From Lancefieldella parvula DSM 20469 (GTDB taxonomy: Bacteria; Actinomycetota; Coriobacteriia; Coriobacteriales; Atopobiaceae): a DNA stretch of 64,000 nt. Positions within the stretch are counted from its first letter, which is position 1. Each line of letters starts with the position of its first letter. A model generated the notes under the pieces. It was given only the letters and a program-made list of their open reading frames with translations, searched no databases and was not told where the DNA came from. The stretch is taken from positions 434,001 to 498,000 of the forward strand of contig NC_013203.1 of the NCBI RefSeq assembly GCF_000024225.1, written 5' to 3'. Of the stretch, positions 18,514-26,273 are shown piece after piece. Both the position numbers and the translations under genes were made by a program.

Positions 18514-19287
18514 ATGAAAAAACTTTCTCAGTTTGCACTACAAGTCATATCCCTTACTTCTTTTCTTGCACTTTGGCAGCTTGTTATTGTTGTGGGAATT
18601 ATTCCAAATTATCTAGTCCCAACTCCTATTCAGGTTGTATTTGCGCTGGTTAAGGATTTTCAGCTTCTTATGACACACACAGGAATCACGCTTCTAGAAT
18701 CCTTTGTTGGTCTTGCTATTGGCGTACTTATCGGCTTCTTGCTTGCGGTCTTTATGGACTTCTTCAAAACGCTGGACAAATTACTTTCTCCACTTATCAC
18801 CATTTCACAGACTATTCCTGTTGTGACCATTGCCCCGCTTCTGGTGCTCTGGTTGGGATACGGTCTTTTGCCCAAGATTGTTCTTGTAGCTATTTCAACG
18901 TTTTTCCCTATTACCGTGGCATTGAACTCAGCATTTAAAGCGATTGATCCTGATATGGTTGATCTGATGACCACCATGGGAGCCACTCGTATGCAGGTTT
19001 TTTGGCACGTCAAGTTGGCAGCTGCTGCACCACAGTTTTTCTCGGGGCTAAAAATGAGTGTGACTTACGCCGTAATTGGTGCAGTAATCGCAGAATGGCT
19101 GGGAGGCGATGCTGGTCTTGGCGTCTACATGACGCGCGTTAGAAAGGCGTTTGCCTACGACAGGATGTTTGCGGCAATCGTGGTGGTTTCTGCATTGTCG
19201 CTGGTGTTGATGAAGCTTGTAGAGCTTATTCAAAAGTGTGCGCTTCCTTGGGATACGTCTCAAAACGTCAAAGAATCTGCAAAATAG
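18514..19287 (+). CDS. thiX: Thiamine-precursor ABC transporter permease (ThiX-like)
   Basis: 257 residues, six membrane segments. SsuC/TauC-type permease with the EAA-like loop MTTMGATRMQVFWHVKLAAAAPQFFSGLK. It is the first gene after the TPP riboswitch, followed by an NMT1/THI5-like binding lipoprotein and an ATPase. That is the ThiXYZ arrangement, proposed to import the pyrimidine precursor formylaminopyrimidine/HMP. Assignment to thiamine precursors comes from the riboswitch plus the binding-protein family, not from the permease itself. Confidence 0.88.
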   Translation: MKKLSQFALQVISLTSFLALWQLVIVVGIIPNYLVPTPIQVVFALVKDFQLLMTHTGITLLESFVGLAIGVLIGFLLAVFMDFFKTLDKLLSPLITISQTIPVVTIAPLLVLWLGYGLLPKIVLVAISTFFPITVALNSAFKAIDPDMVDLMTTMGATRMQVFWHVKLAAAAPQFFSGLKMSVTYAVIGAVIAEWLGGDAGLGVYMTRVRKAFAYDRMFAAIVVVSALSLVLMKLVELIQKCALPWDTSQNVKESAK

Positions 19288-19322
19288 CCTTAACAAACTT
19301 AAAGAAAGAAGTGATTAAACGC

Positions 19323-20378
19323 ATGAATGCATCAAATTGCAAGAGTATGACAAGAAAAGGCTTTCTAGCTGCGATGGGTTTCTCGACAGCAGGATTTTGC
19401 GCAGGTTGCTCGCTTGAACAACCATCTGCTCCGTCAAACGGTGGTAACAATGGCACGGGCCAAAATACTGGTGGTACTACAGAGATTACGTTTGCCCTGG
19501 ACTATACGCCAAATACCAATCACACCGGCATTTATGTAGCTCAGGAAAAGGGCTACTTTGACGAAGTAGGCCTCAAGGTAACCATTCAGCAGCCACCCGC
19601 TGACGGTGCTGATGCGTTGATTGGTGCTGGTGGTGCCCAGATGGGTGTTACCTATCAGGACTATATTGCTAATAGTCTCTCGTCATCTAATCCACTACCG
19701 TATACTGCGGTTGCCGCTATCATTCAGCACAATCTTTCGGGCATTATGAGCCGTGAAGATGATCATATTGTTCGTCCGCGTGACCTTAATAACCATACTT
19801 ACGCAACGTGGAATCTTCCTGTTGAACAGGCTACTATCAGGTCTGTTATAGAGTCTGATGGCGGAGATCCTTCAACGCTTAAGATGGTACCTTATGAGGT
19901 AGATGATGAGGTATCTGGCTTAAAAGCAAAGATGTTTGATGCTGTTTGGGTGTATGAGCAGTGGGCTGTTCAAAACGCTCGTGTTCAGAATTTTGCATAC
20001 AATTATTTTGCCTTTTCAGCTATTGATCAAAACTTTGATTACTACACGCCAGTCATTGCGGCAAACGATGACTTTGCAAAAAAGAACCCAGATGCTGTTA
20101 AAGCATTTTTGAGCGCTACCAGAAAGGGTTATGAGTTCTGTGTTTCTAATCCTGACGAGGCAGCAGAGATTCTGCTCAAAGCTGTTCCAGAACTTGATGC
20201 TGATCTGGTCAAAGCCTCTCAGAAGTTCCTAGCCTCTAAGTATATTGACGACGCTGAGAAGTGGGGCGTTATTGATTCAGCTCGCTGGCAGCGTTTTTAT
20301 AACTGGCTTAACAACCAAAAGCTACTAGAGAATAAGATTGATCCATCCGCAGGATTTACTAGTGAGTACCTTGGATAA
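19323..20378 (+). CDS. thiY: NMT1/THI5-like pyrimidine-binding lipoprotein (ThiY-like)
   Basis: About 351 residues. An N-terminal segment with a Tat/Sec-like MTRKGFLAAMGFSTAGFCAGC ends in a lipobox Cys. A Gly/Asn linker and the NMT1 domain follow (ITFALDYTPNTNHTGIYVAQEKGYFDEVGL), with GADALIGAGGAQMGV and WVYEQWAVQNAR. It is the periplasmic-type solute receptor for the thiX/thiZ transporter. ATG 19323 is preferred; GTG 19311 is an alternative in the same frame. Its end overlaps the thiZ start. Confidence 0.9.
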   Translation: MNASNCKSMTRKGFLAAMGFSTAGFCAGCSLEQPSAPSNGGNNGTGQNTGGTTEITFALDYTPNTNHTGIYVAQEKGYFDEVGLKVTIQQPPADGADALIGAGGAQMGVTYQDYIANSLSSSNPLPYTAVAAIIQHNLSGIMSREDDHIVRPRDLNNHTYATWNLPVEQATIRSVIESDGGDPSTLKMVPYEVDDEVSGLKAKMFDAVWVYEQWAVQNARVQNFAYNYFAFSAIDQNFDYYTPVIAANDDFAKKNPDAVKAFLSATRKGYEFCVSNPDEAAEILLKAVPELDADLVKASQKFLASKYIDDAEKWGVIDSARWQRFYNWLNNQKLLENKIDPSAGFTSEYLG

Positions 20379-21255
20379 GAAAATTACTGACATAACAGAA
20401 GGCGGCGCGATGGGCGCTCTTGGCGAGAAAAGCCCGGAGGCTGCACCTGCACATGAATCGCAGCAGAGCGCACCTGCGCTTGAAGCACAAAATCTTACGC
20501 TAGTCTGGGGTAACGGCCAGGTAGTTGCCAAAGATATTTCAATTGAGCTGCAACCAGGTACTATTACCTGCTTGGTTGGACGCTCGGGCTGCGGCAAGAC
20601 AACATTGCTCCACGCGCTTGCAGGACTTTTGCAGCCGCAAGAGGGAAAAGTTCTGTTGCACGGCGCTGATATTACGGGGCATCCGGGACATATTGGCTAC
20701 ATGCTCCAAAAAGATTTACTTATTCCAAGTAAGCGTATCATTGACAACGTTGCGCTTCCGCTTGAGCTGAAGGGCATCCCACGCTTTGAGGCGCGTCAGA
20801 AGGCTCAGGAGATGTTGGAGCGCGGCGGACTTGAGCGTGTGGCTCAAAGCTGGCCTCACGAGCTCTCGGGCGGCATGAGACAGCGTGTCGCGTTTCTTCG
20901 TACGGCACTTATTGGTTCAGATATTATGCTGTTGGACGAGCCTTTCTCGGCGCTTGATGCACTCACACGTCGAGAAATGCGTGCATGGCTTATGTCTTCT
21001 GTGAAAGAGTTTGGTTTTTCGGTTCTGGTTATTACACACGATGTTGATGAGGCTGTTGCGATGGCTTCTCGCATTTACGTGATGGCGGGAAGTCCCGCAC
21101 AGGGCGTGGTGACCAAGATTGTGGGTTTTGTTGAGCCTCAGGACTGCGTTGAGACAGTGGATACAGACTCAAGCCAAGATGCTGACCTAGCATCGTTTGA
21201 TCTGAGCGATGAATTTTTGGCAGCCAAGCGAGAAGTGCTTTTGTTGTTAGGGTAG
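20362..21255 (+). CDS. thiZ: Thiamine-precursor ABC transporter ATPase (ThiZ-like)
   Basis: About 297 residues. An acidic linker of ~40 residues precedes the ATPase: Walker A GRSGCGKTT, Q-loop YMLQKDLL, signature LSGGMRQR, Walker B IMLLDEP and switch VITHD. The start is ambiguous. GTG 20362 has AGGA 8 nt upstream and overlaps thiY by 17 nt, while ATG 20410 would remove most of the leader. It completes the thiXYZ operon, and a terminator follows. Confidence 0.9.
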   Translation: MSTLDKKITDITEGGAMGALGEKSPEAAPAHESQQSAPALEAQNLTLVWGNGQVVAKDISIELQPGTITCLVGRSGCGKTTLLHALAGLLQPQEGKVLLHGADITGHPGHIGYMLQKDLLIPSKRIIDNVALPLELKGIPRFEARQKAQEMLERGGLERVAQSWPHELSGGMRQRVAFLRTALIGSDIMLLDEPFSALDALTRREMRAWLMSSVKEFGFSVLVITHDVDEAVAMASRIYVMAGSPAQGVVTKIVGFVEPQDCVETVDTDSSQDADLASFDLSDEFLAAKREVLLLLG

Positions 21256-21314
21256 TTGCTTTGTACTTGTTGTTGGGGGATGTACGAGTTTCTCGCTTTA
21301 GTTTTTGATACAAA

Positions 21315-21346
21315 AAAGACGTGAAAGGTTTAACTCTCACGTCTTT
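21315..21346. terminator. Bidirectional rho-independent terminator
   Basis: A perfect 10-bp stem AAAGACGTGA / TCACGTCTTT with a 12-nt loop and A/T tails on both sides. It serves thiZ and the convergent aminopeptidase gene. Confidence 0.82.
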
Positions 21347-21390
21347 CTTGTTAGCTTGATTTGCGTGCAAGGTTTGTTTATGCGCCGCGC

Positions 21391-22812
21391 TTACTCATTA
21401 AACTCGAGGAATGCGCGATATCCACGATACGCCTCGTAGATGTCGGCCTTGTTTGCAATCTCCCAAGGTGCGTGCATAGAAAGGACGGGAACGCCACAGT
21501 CGATGACGTGCATGCCGTATTTTGCCAGCATGTATGCAATGGTTCCACCGCCACCAGCGTCAACGCGACCAAGCTCAGCGGTCTGGAACTGAACGCCAGC
21601 ATTGTCCATAATGCGACGAATTAAAGCAACGTACTCGGCATCAGCATCGTTGGAGCCGCCCTTACCGCCACTACCAGTAAACTTGTTGAATGCTAGGCCG
21701 TGACCCATAATGGCGGAGTTCTTGATTTCAAAGCTACTAGCAAAGTTAGGATCATAGCCAGCAGAAACGTCACTGGAGAGCATGTAGGAGTTAGCCATGC
21801 AGCGGCGCAGAGAAAGTGGAGACTCAAAACCGGCAAGAGCCAGAATCTCTGCCATGACATTTTCAAAGAAGAGGGAATTCATGCCAGTGGCTCCTACAGA
21901 ACCAATCTCTTCTTTGTCAGTCAGGATAGTGACAGAGGTACGAGCAGGAGCATTGCATTCGAGTTGCGCAATTAGTGAAGGGTAGGAGCAGCTGCGGTCG
22001 TCGTGTCCATAGCCCAAAATCATGGAGCGGTCAAAGCCCATGTCGCGAGCAGGACCCGCAGGAACAATCTCAAGCTCAGCGGAGAGAAGGTCTGCTTCTT
22101 CAATGCCATAGAGGTCTTTCAAGATATTGATGACGTTAGCCTTAACAGCTTCTTTTGGTTCATCGCCTTCTATATCAGCGGGTTTCTCGCCATTTTGGCC
22201 CCAAATAAGTGGACGGTTGCCAACAATGAGGTCGAGCATCTCACCCTCGATGACCTTAGAAGCAGGTTTTCCAAGCTGCTCAGCGCTCAAGTGGATGAGA
22301 AGATCGGAGATACAGAAAACAGGATCCGTTGGGTCCTCACCAATGCATACGTTTACGACGCTACCGTTTTTAAGTGCAAGAACACCGTGAATTGCCAAAG
22401 GAATAGTGACCCACTGGTACTTTTTAACGCCACCGTAGTAGTGAGTGTCAAAGGTGGCAAGCTCATTACGCTCCTCAAGAGGGTTTTGCTTGACGTCTAG
22501 GCGAGGGGAATCGATATGAGCGCCAAGGATGTTAAGTCCCTCTTCCAGGGATTTGGTGCCAATCTGGATAAAGATGACGGACTTGCCGCGAATGTCTGCA
22601 TAGACTTTATCGCCAGCTTTGAGAGTTTTACCCGCGGTAATAGCGTCAGAAAGTTTGACGTAACCTGCTGCCTCGGCAAGCTTAATGGCACTTGCGGCGC
22701 ACTCACGCTCAGTTTTGTTCTTGGAAATAAAGTTTCTGTAGCCCTCGGTAAAAGACTGGAGTTTATCTAGGTCTTGTGAGGTGTACTTTTTCCAGGCGTT
22801 TGTGGTTTCCAT
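21391..22812 (-). CDS. M18 family aminopeptidase
   Basis: About 473 residues of the aspartyl-aminopeptidase/ApeB/Lap4 family. Dinuclear-zinc motifs are GAHIDSPRLD, DKEEIGSVGATG, DVSAGYDPN and a C-terminal H-containing SMHAPWE. It is a cytosolic enzyme removing N-terminal (often acidic or neutral) residues from peptides. I take ATG 22812 (METTN) because AAAGGA then sits at normal distance; ATG 22818 has the site abutting it. A monocistronic gene facing thiXYZ. Confidence 0.93.
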   Translation of the reverse strand: METTNAWKKYTSQDLDKLQSFTEGYRNFISKNKTERECAASAIKLAEAAGYVKLSDAITAGKTLKAGDKVYADIRGKSVIFIQIGTKSLEEGLNILGAHIDSPRLDVKQNPLEERNELATFDTHYYGGVKKYQWVTIPLAIHGVLALKNGSVVNVCIGEDPTDPVFCISDLLIHLSAEQLGKPASKVIEGEMLDLIVGNRPLIWGQNGEKPADIEGDEPKEAVKANVINILKDLYGIEEADLLSAELEIVPAGPARDMGFDRSMILGYGHDDRSCSYPSLIAQLECNAPARTSVTILTDKEEIGSVGATGMNSLFFENVMAEILALAGFESPLSLRRCMANSYMLSSDVSAGYDPNFASSFEIKNSAIMGHGLAFNKFTGSGGKGGSNDADAEYVALIRRIMDNAGVQFQTAELGRVDAGGGGTIAYMLAKYGMHVIDCGVPVLSMHAPWEIANKADIYEAYRGYRAFLEFNE

Positions 22813-22913
22813 ACCCATCCTTTCTGTAGCAAACTCAGTGAGAGTTGCTGCTTGTGGTTACTATGTACATGAAAGTTTTGTTAGATGTACCGACCACTTA
22901 AATGTACCGTCAA

Positions 22914-23858
22914 CTAGTTACTTCCGGTAGAGCTGCTAGAACCAGAACTGTTAGACCCGCTGTTAGAACTGTTGCCAGAGTTAGAGTTCTGATTTGATTC
23001 AGAATTACTGCTAGAGTTGTCTGTTCCAGAATTATTGCTGGAAGAATTATCCGACGAGTTACTAGAGTTACTAGAGTTATTTGAGTCGCTTTTCTTTTCC
23101 GAGCTAGACGAGCTGTCTGAACTGGTAGTTTCTGATTTTTTGGAGTCAGAAGTCTCGGAAGAATCCTTGGAATCGGTGGACTTGCTTGATTCATCGGTTT
23201 TCTCGCTAGATGAGTTGGAGTCATCTTTTTTATCTGTCGAATTACTTGTGTCCGCAGTTTTTTCTGTCACAACTGAGCTGGTACTAACCTTTGGTCCAAG
23301 GCCAGATCCGTTGGTGATAAAGTTCAGGAACATGGCATAAAGAATGACAGCAGTAATGGTAAAAATAATCGAGAGAATGGTTACAACAGTTAGTGCTCTT
23401 GTATGCTTACGCGATACTGTTGGCGTGCGATTTACCCGCGATGGCTGTCCCGCATGAGAGGCGGTGTTGGGATAGTAATTGTGAGAAGGTGCATATTGAG
23501 GTTGAGGCATGTATTGCGTGTTCTCTAGAGTACTTTGGTTGCTGTTAGGATATACTTGCTGGTCATACTCATTATTATCACTACTGCGGAATTTGTGCGT
23601 GGAGCGCCTAATAACGTTCTGGTAAATCTGTGAAGCAAATGCTGATGCGGCAGCACCAACAGCCACGCCGATAATCGAGCCAGCAACACCAATCTGGTTT
23701 GACAACATAAATGAAGTTACCGCAGCAAGCGAGGTTGCCAAAATTTGGGTAATTGAAACGCCCTTAAAAAGGCTAGGTTTTTCGTTGCCTGCTTCATTTG
23801 TAGGTTGAGCAGGCGAAGCAAATCGAGTTTTGTCTGCATCAAAGTGCTTATAGCTCAC
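22914..23858 (-). CDS. Membrane protein with long Ser/Asn-rich low-complexity tail
   Basis: 314 residues, no recognised family. Three hydrophobic segments are visible: two near residues 33-80 (ILATSLAAVTSFMLS and GVAGSIIGVAVGAAASAFA) and one near 160-185 (ALTVVTILSIIFTITAVILY). A polar Tyr/Pro/Gln region lies between them. From about residue 200 the sequence is almost only S, N, D, T, K and G, with acidic S/D/K first and S/N/G last. The start is GTG, fixed by AAAGGAG 6 nt upstream. If the tail is outside, it is a flexible, probably glycosylated or wall-spanning stalk, but topology is inference. There are no sorting signals. Confidence 0.7.
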   Translation of the reverse strand: MSYKHFDADKTRFASPAQPTNEAGNEKPSLFKGVSITQILATSLAAVTSFMLSNQIGVAGSIIGVAVGAAASAFASQIYQNVIRRSTHKFRSSDNNEYDQQVYPNSNQSTLENTQYMPQPQYAPSHNYYPNTASHAGQPSRVNRTPTVSRKHTRALTVVTILSIIFTITAVILYAMFLNFITNGSGLGPKVSTSSVVTEKTADTSNSTDKKDDSNSSSEKTDESSKSTDSKDSSETSDSKKSETTSSDSSSSSEKKSDSNNSSNSSNSSDNSSSNNSGTDNSSSNSESNQNSNSGNSSNSGSNSSGSSSSTGSN

Positions 23859-24164
23859 AAGATGCTCCTTTCTTTGAACTGATAGCCTACCTCATTTCTG
23901 TGAAGATGTAATGTTTCGTCGCTAAATCGCAACATCAGCTGGCAAGAAGCTTTGAAAAGGTAACGTCGATGCGACGAAACCTGTTTTTTACTGTGTAGAT
24001 TTCTCGTGGAAAGCACGAGGACTTCTCGCCATTTTGACTGTGAGATTTTTTGTCAGAATGTGCGTTGGATTTCTTGCGATGTTTTGTTAAAAACGACCGT
24101 ATCAAAGGTGATGAAACAAGGTATCATTTATATGTATCAGTTTTCCGTCAAACGGAGGTTTAGC
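23859..24164. promoter_or_regulatory. Divergent intergenic region upstream of fba, with inverted repeats
   Basis: 306 nt without a gene. It holds a perfect 10-bp inverted repeat GTTTCGTCGC (23913-23922) / GCGACGAAAC (23971-23980), a short hairpin CTCGTG-GAAAG-CACGAG (24003-24019) and one TTCTCGCCA motif (24023-24031). It may be a structured leader or operator region for fba. No known riboswitch was recognised. Confidence 0.5.
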
Positions 24165-25037
24165 ATGCTTGTAAGCGCAAAAGCCATGCTCCAGAGTGCC
24201 GAGAAGGGTCACTATGGCATCGGCGCATTCAACGAGAACAACCTTGAGTGGGCCGCAGCAATCCTTGATGCGGCAGAAGAGCTTCAGTCTCCTGTCATCA
24301 TCCAGTGCACCAGCGGTGCAGCAAAGTGGCAGGTAAGCTACCGCGTTGTTGCAGATATGGTTCGCCGTCTTGTTGAGGACAAGAACATCACTGTTCCAGT
24401 TGCTCTCCATCTTGACCACGGTTCATACGAGGATGCGTTCAAGTGCATCGAGGCTGGATTTACTTCTATTATGTATGATGGTTCTCACGAGCCTAATTTT
24501 GAGACCAACCTTAAGCGTACCGAAGAGGTTGTAAAGGCAGCTCATGCAAAGGGCATTTCTGTTGAGGCCGAGGTTGGTGGCATCGGCGGCACTGAGGACG
24601 GCGTTACCGCTAAGGGTGAGCTCGCTGATCCTGAACAGTGCGCAAAGATTGCTGATCTGGGTGTTGACTTCCTTGCTTGTGGTATTGGCAACATTCACGG
24701 TATCTACCCAGCTAACTGGGAAGGTCTCTCCTTCGACCAGCTCAAGGCTATTAAGGAGCGCGTCGGTGATCTTCCACTTGTTCTTCACGGTGGTACCGGC
24801 ATTCCTGTAGAGCAGGTTCAGAAGGCCATCTCTATGGGCATCTCTAAGATTAACGTCAACACTGATCTTCAGCTTGTCTTTGCTGAAGCAACTAAGAAGT
24901 ACGTTGAGGCTGGTCTTGTTGATACCGGCAAGGGTTATGATCCTCGTAAGCTCATGAAGCCTGGTCGTGAGGCAATTGTTGAGCGTACCAAAGAGCTTAT
25001 TCGTGAGTTTGGTTCCGATGGTAAGGCTTGGAACTAA
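24165..25037 (+). CDS. fba: Class II fructose-bisphosphate aldolase
   Basis: 290 residues. Zinc-dependent aldolase of glycolysis/gluconeogenesis (FBP to DHAP and G3P). The zinc/active-site motifs are HLDHG, VEAEVGGIGG, HGGTGIP and the NVNTDLQ substrate loop; close GatY/KbaY tagatose aldolases cannot be excluded by motif alone. The start is ATG 24165 with CGGAGG 7 nt upstream; the frame runs back to 24006 but is not coding-like there. A single gene with a strong terminator and codon use typical of highly expressed genes. Confidence 0.93.
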   Translation: MLVSAKAMLQSAEKGHYGIGAFNENNLEWAAAILDAAEELQSPVIIQCTSGAAKWQVSYRVVADMVRRLVEDKNITVPVALHLDHGSYEDAFKCIEAGFTSIMYDGSHEPNFETNLKRTEEVVKAAHAKGISVEAEVGGIGGTEDGVTAKGELADPEQCAKIADLGVDFLACGIGNIHGIYPANWEGLSFDQLKAIKERVGDLPLVLHGGTGIPVEQVQKAISMGISKINVNTDLQLVFAEATKKYVEAGLVDTGKGYDPRKLMKPGREAIVERTKELIREFGSDGKAWN

Positions 25038-25092
25038 TCCTTGTGGCAAGTGCTGAGGACACGTTAGTGTGCTCTGCCTATTAGTTAAAGCG

Positions 25093-25119
25093 ACGGACCT
25101 GGATTTTCTCCAGGTCCGT
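25093..25119 (+). terminator. Rho-independent terminator of fba
   Basis: An 11-bp stem ACGGACCTGGA / TCCAGGTCCGT with loop TTTTC and a T6 tract. Confidence 0.94.
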
Positions 25120-25211
25120 TTTTTGTTGGGGGAACGCTTGGTACACTAGGCATACACCTGGTGCGCATCAAGTGCGCTTTGCAATCAACTGACCGGCGGC
25201 ACGATTTTCTC

Positions 25212-25235
25212 GCGAGAAACCCGGTGCACTCCAAG
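25212..25235. repeat. Intergenic repeat copy B with TTTCTCGCGAGAAA palindrome
   Basis: GCGAGAAACCCG-GTG-CACTCCAAG matches copy A at 7251-7273 except for the central 2-3 nt. The copy overlaps a 14-bp palindrome at 25206-25219. Confidence 0.5.
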
Positions 25236-25291
25236 ATTTTCTCGACATGCAATCGCCATCGCACAAGACAATAAACGTGCAGCTTAAACGT

Positions 25292-25744
25292 TTACTCAGC
25301 AGTAGGGTTTTCAGTGGGGGAGACGTGCATATTGCCTTCGTTGTGGGCAATGTCTGCGAGCGTCTTGCTGTCTAGGAAACTGGAGGTCATGCGGCCAAGA
25401 TCTCGCCAGATGTTGATGGTGGTACAGGACTCCATCTGTGGACACAACGTGGTATTTGTACAGTTCAGGCAGCTAGCAGGTGCTAGATTGCCTTCAGCTG
25501 CGCGAAGAATTTCACCCAGAGTATAGTCCTCAGGTTTGCGCGTGAGGCGATAGCCGCCGCCCTTTCCGCGCAGACTGTCAACATAGCCAGCCTTGTGCAT
25601 TAGGGCAATAACCTGCTCAAGGTACTTGCGTGAGATGTTTTGGCGCTCGGAAACGTCGCCCAGCGAGACCCAGCCCTCATGAACGGCTAGGTCAGCCATT
25701 GCACGGAGTGCATACATTCCCTTTGTAGAGAACATTCCGGCCAT
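25292..25744 (-). CDS. Rrf2/IscR-like iron-sulfur-responsive regulator
   Basis: 150 residues. Winged-helix Rrf2 domain: KGMYALRAMADLAVHEG, then the recognition-helix region SERQNISRKYLEQVIA and wing LRGKGGGYRL. The cluster-binding region has Cys-x5-Cys-x5-Cys (within LNCTNTTLCPQMESC), the spacing of the IscR [2Fe-2S] ligands, with a further Cys three before. It is the last gene of the suf operon and lies 2 nt after the sufU stop (ATG 25744; ATG 25735 possible), so it probably represses suf in response to cluster status. A longer ORF upstream is a sufU shadow. Confidence 0.9.
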   Translation of the reverse strand: MAGMFSTKGMYALRAMADLAVHEGWVSLGDVSERQNISRKYLEQVIALMHKAGYVDSLRGKGGGYRLTRKPEDYTLGEILRAAEGNLAPASCLNCTNTTLCPQMESCTTINIWRDLGRMTSSFLDSKTLADIAHNEGNMHVSPTENPTAE

Positions 25745-25745
25745 G

Positions 25746-26273
25746 CTACTCGCCGCCTTTTGCGTACTCGCTGTCAGCGCTGCTATCGTTCGCATTTGCG
25801 GAGTTATCCTCGGTGGTAGAAGTACCTGCTGCAGTAGAACCGTTATTGTGAGCCTCGAGCATCTCCTCAAGCGTGTGCCATGCCAGCTCGGCGCACTTAA
25901 CGCGTGCAGGCATGTGAGCGATGTCGTGCAGAATATTGGCGTCTTCCAGCTTATCAAGCACGGCCTCGTCAGTCTCTTCTCCGCGAATCATACGTCCAAA
26001 GAGTTTGCAAAGCTCAATAGCTTCTTCTGGAGTACGGTCAATCATCAGATCGCTCATGATATCAGCTGATGCCTGAGAAATTGCGCAACCACTACCAACA
26101 AAGGCAGCTTCTGCAATTTTTCCATCCTCAATGCGCACGGAAAAAGTCAGTTCATCGCCACAAGAAGGATTAACACCTGCGTGGGAGACTGTAGGATTGT
26201 CCATCTGATATTTATAATCGGGGTGAGAGACGTGGTCCATGAACTCAGCGTTATACAGGTCGTTTACTGCCAC
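25746..26273 (-). CDS. sufU: SUF iron-sulfur scaffold/sulfur-transfer protein SufU
   Basis: 175 residues. It has the three conserved Cys contexts of SufU: NPSCGDEL, GSGCAISQAS and ARVKCAELAW. These bind zinc and accept persulfide from SufS. The C-terminal ~35 residues are a polar Ser/Asn/Ala tail not found in most SufU. It starts with GTG, with 1-nt spacing to the sufS stop and GGAG upstream. Confidence 0.95.
   Translation of the reverse strand: MAVNDLYNAEFMDHVSHPDYKYQMDNPTVSHAGVNPSCGDELTFSVRIEDGKIAEAAFVGSGCAISQASADIMSDLMIDRTPEEAIELCKLFGRMIRGEETDEAVLDKLEDANILHDIAHMPARVKCAELAWHTLEEMLEAHNNGSTAAGTSTTEDNSANANDSSADSEYAKGGE

Noticed and set aside
23161-23220. Repetitive sequence considered as a CRISPR or satellite array
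   Set aside because: It is codon-level Ser/Asp repetition in a protein, with no regular spacer-repeat structure.
23017-23340. 107-residue plus-strand ORF rich in Leu/Glu/Ser
   Set aside because: It is the antisense of the Ser/Asn-rich tail of the minus-strand membrane protein; the low-complexity composition creates an open frame without a ribosome site.
25163-25177. GCGCA-TCAAG-TGCGC hairpin after fba
   Set aside because: Five-bp stem with a poor tail, 44 nt past the strong fba terminator; no function supported.
25744-25957. N-terminal extension of the Rrf2 regulator
   Set aside because: This stretch is the end of sufU in another frame; the HTH domain begins at about 25735.
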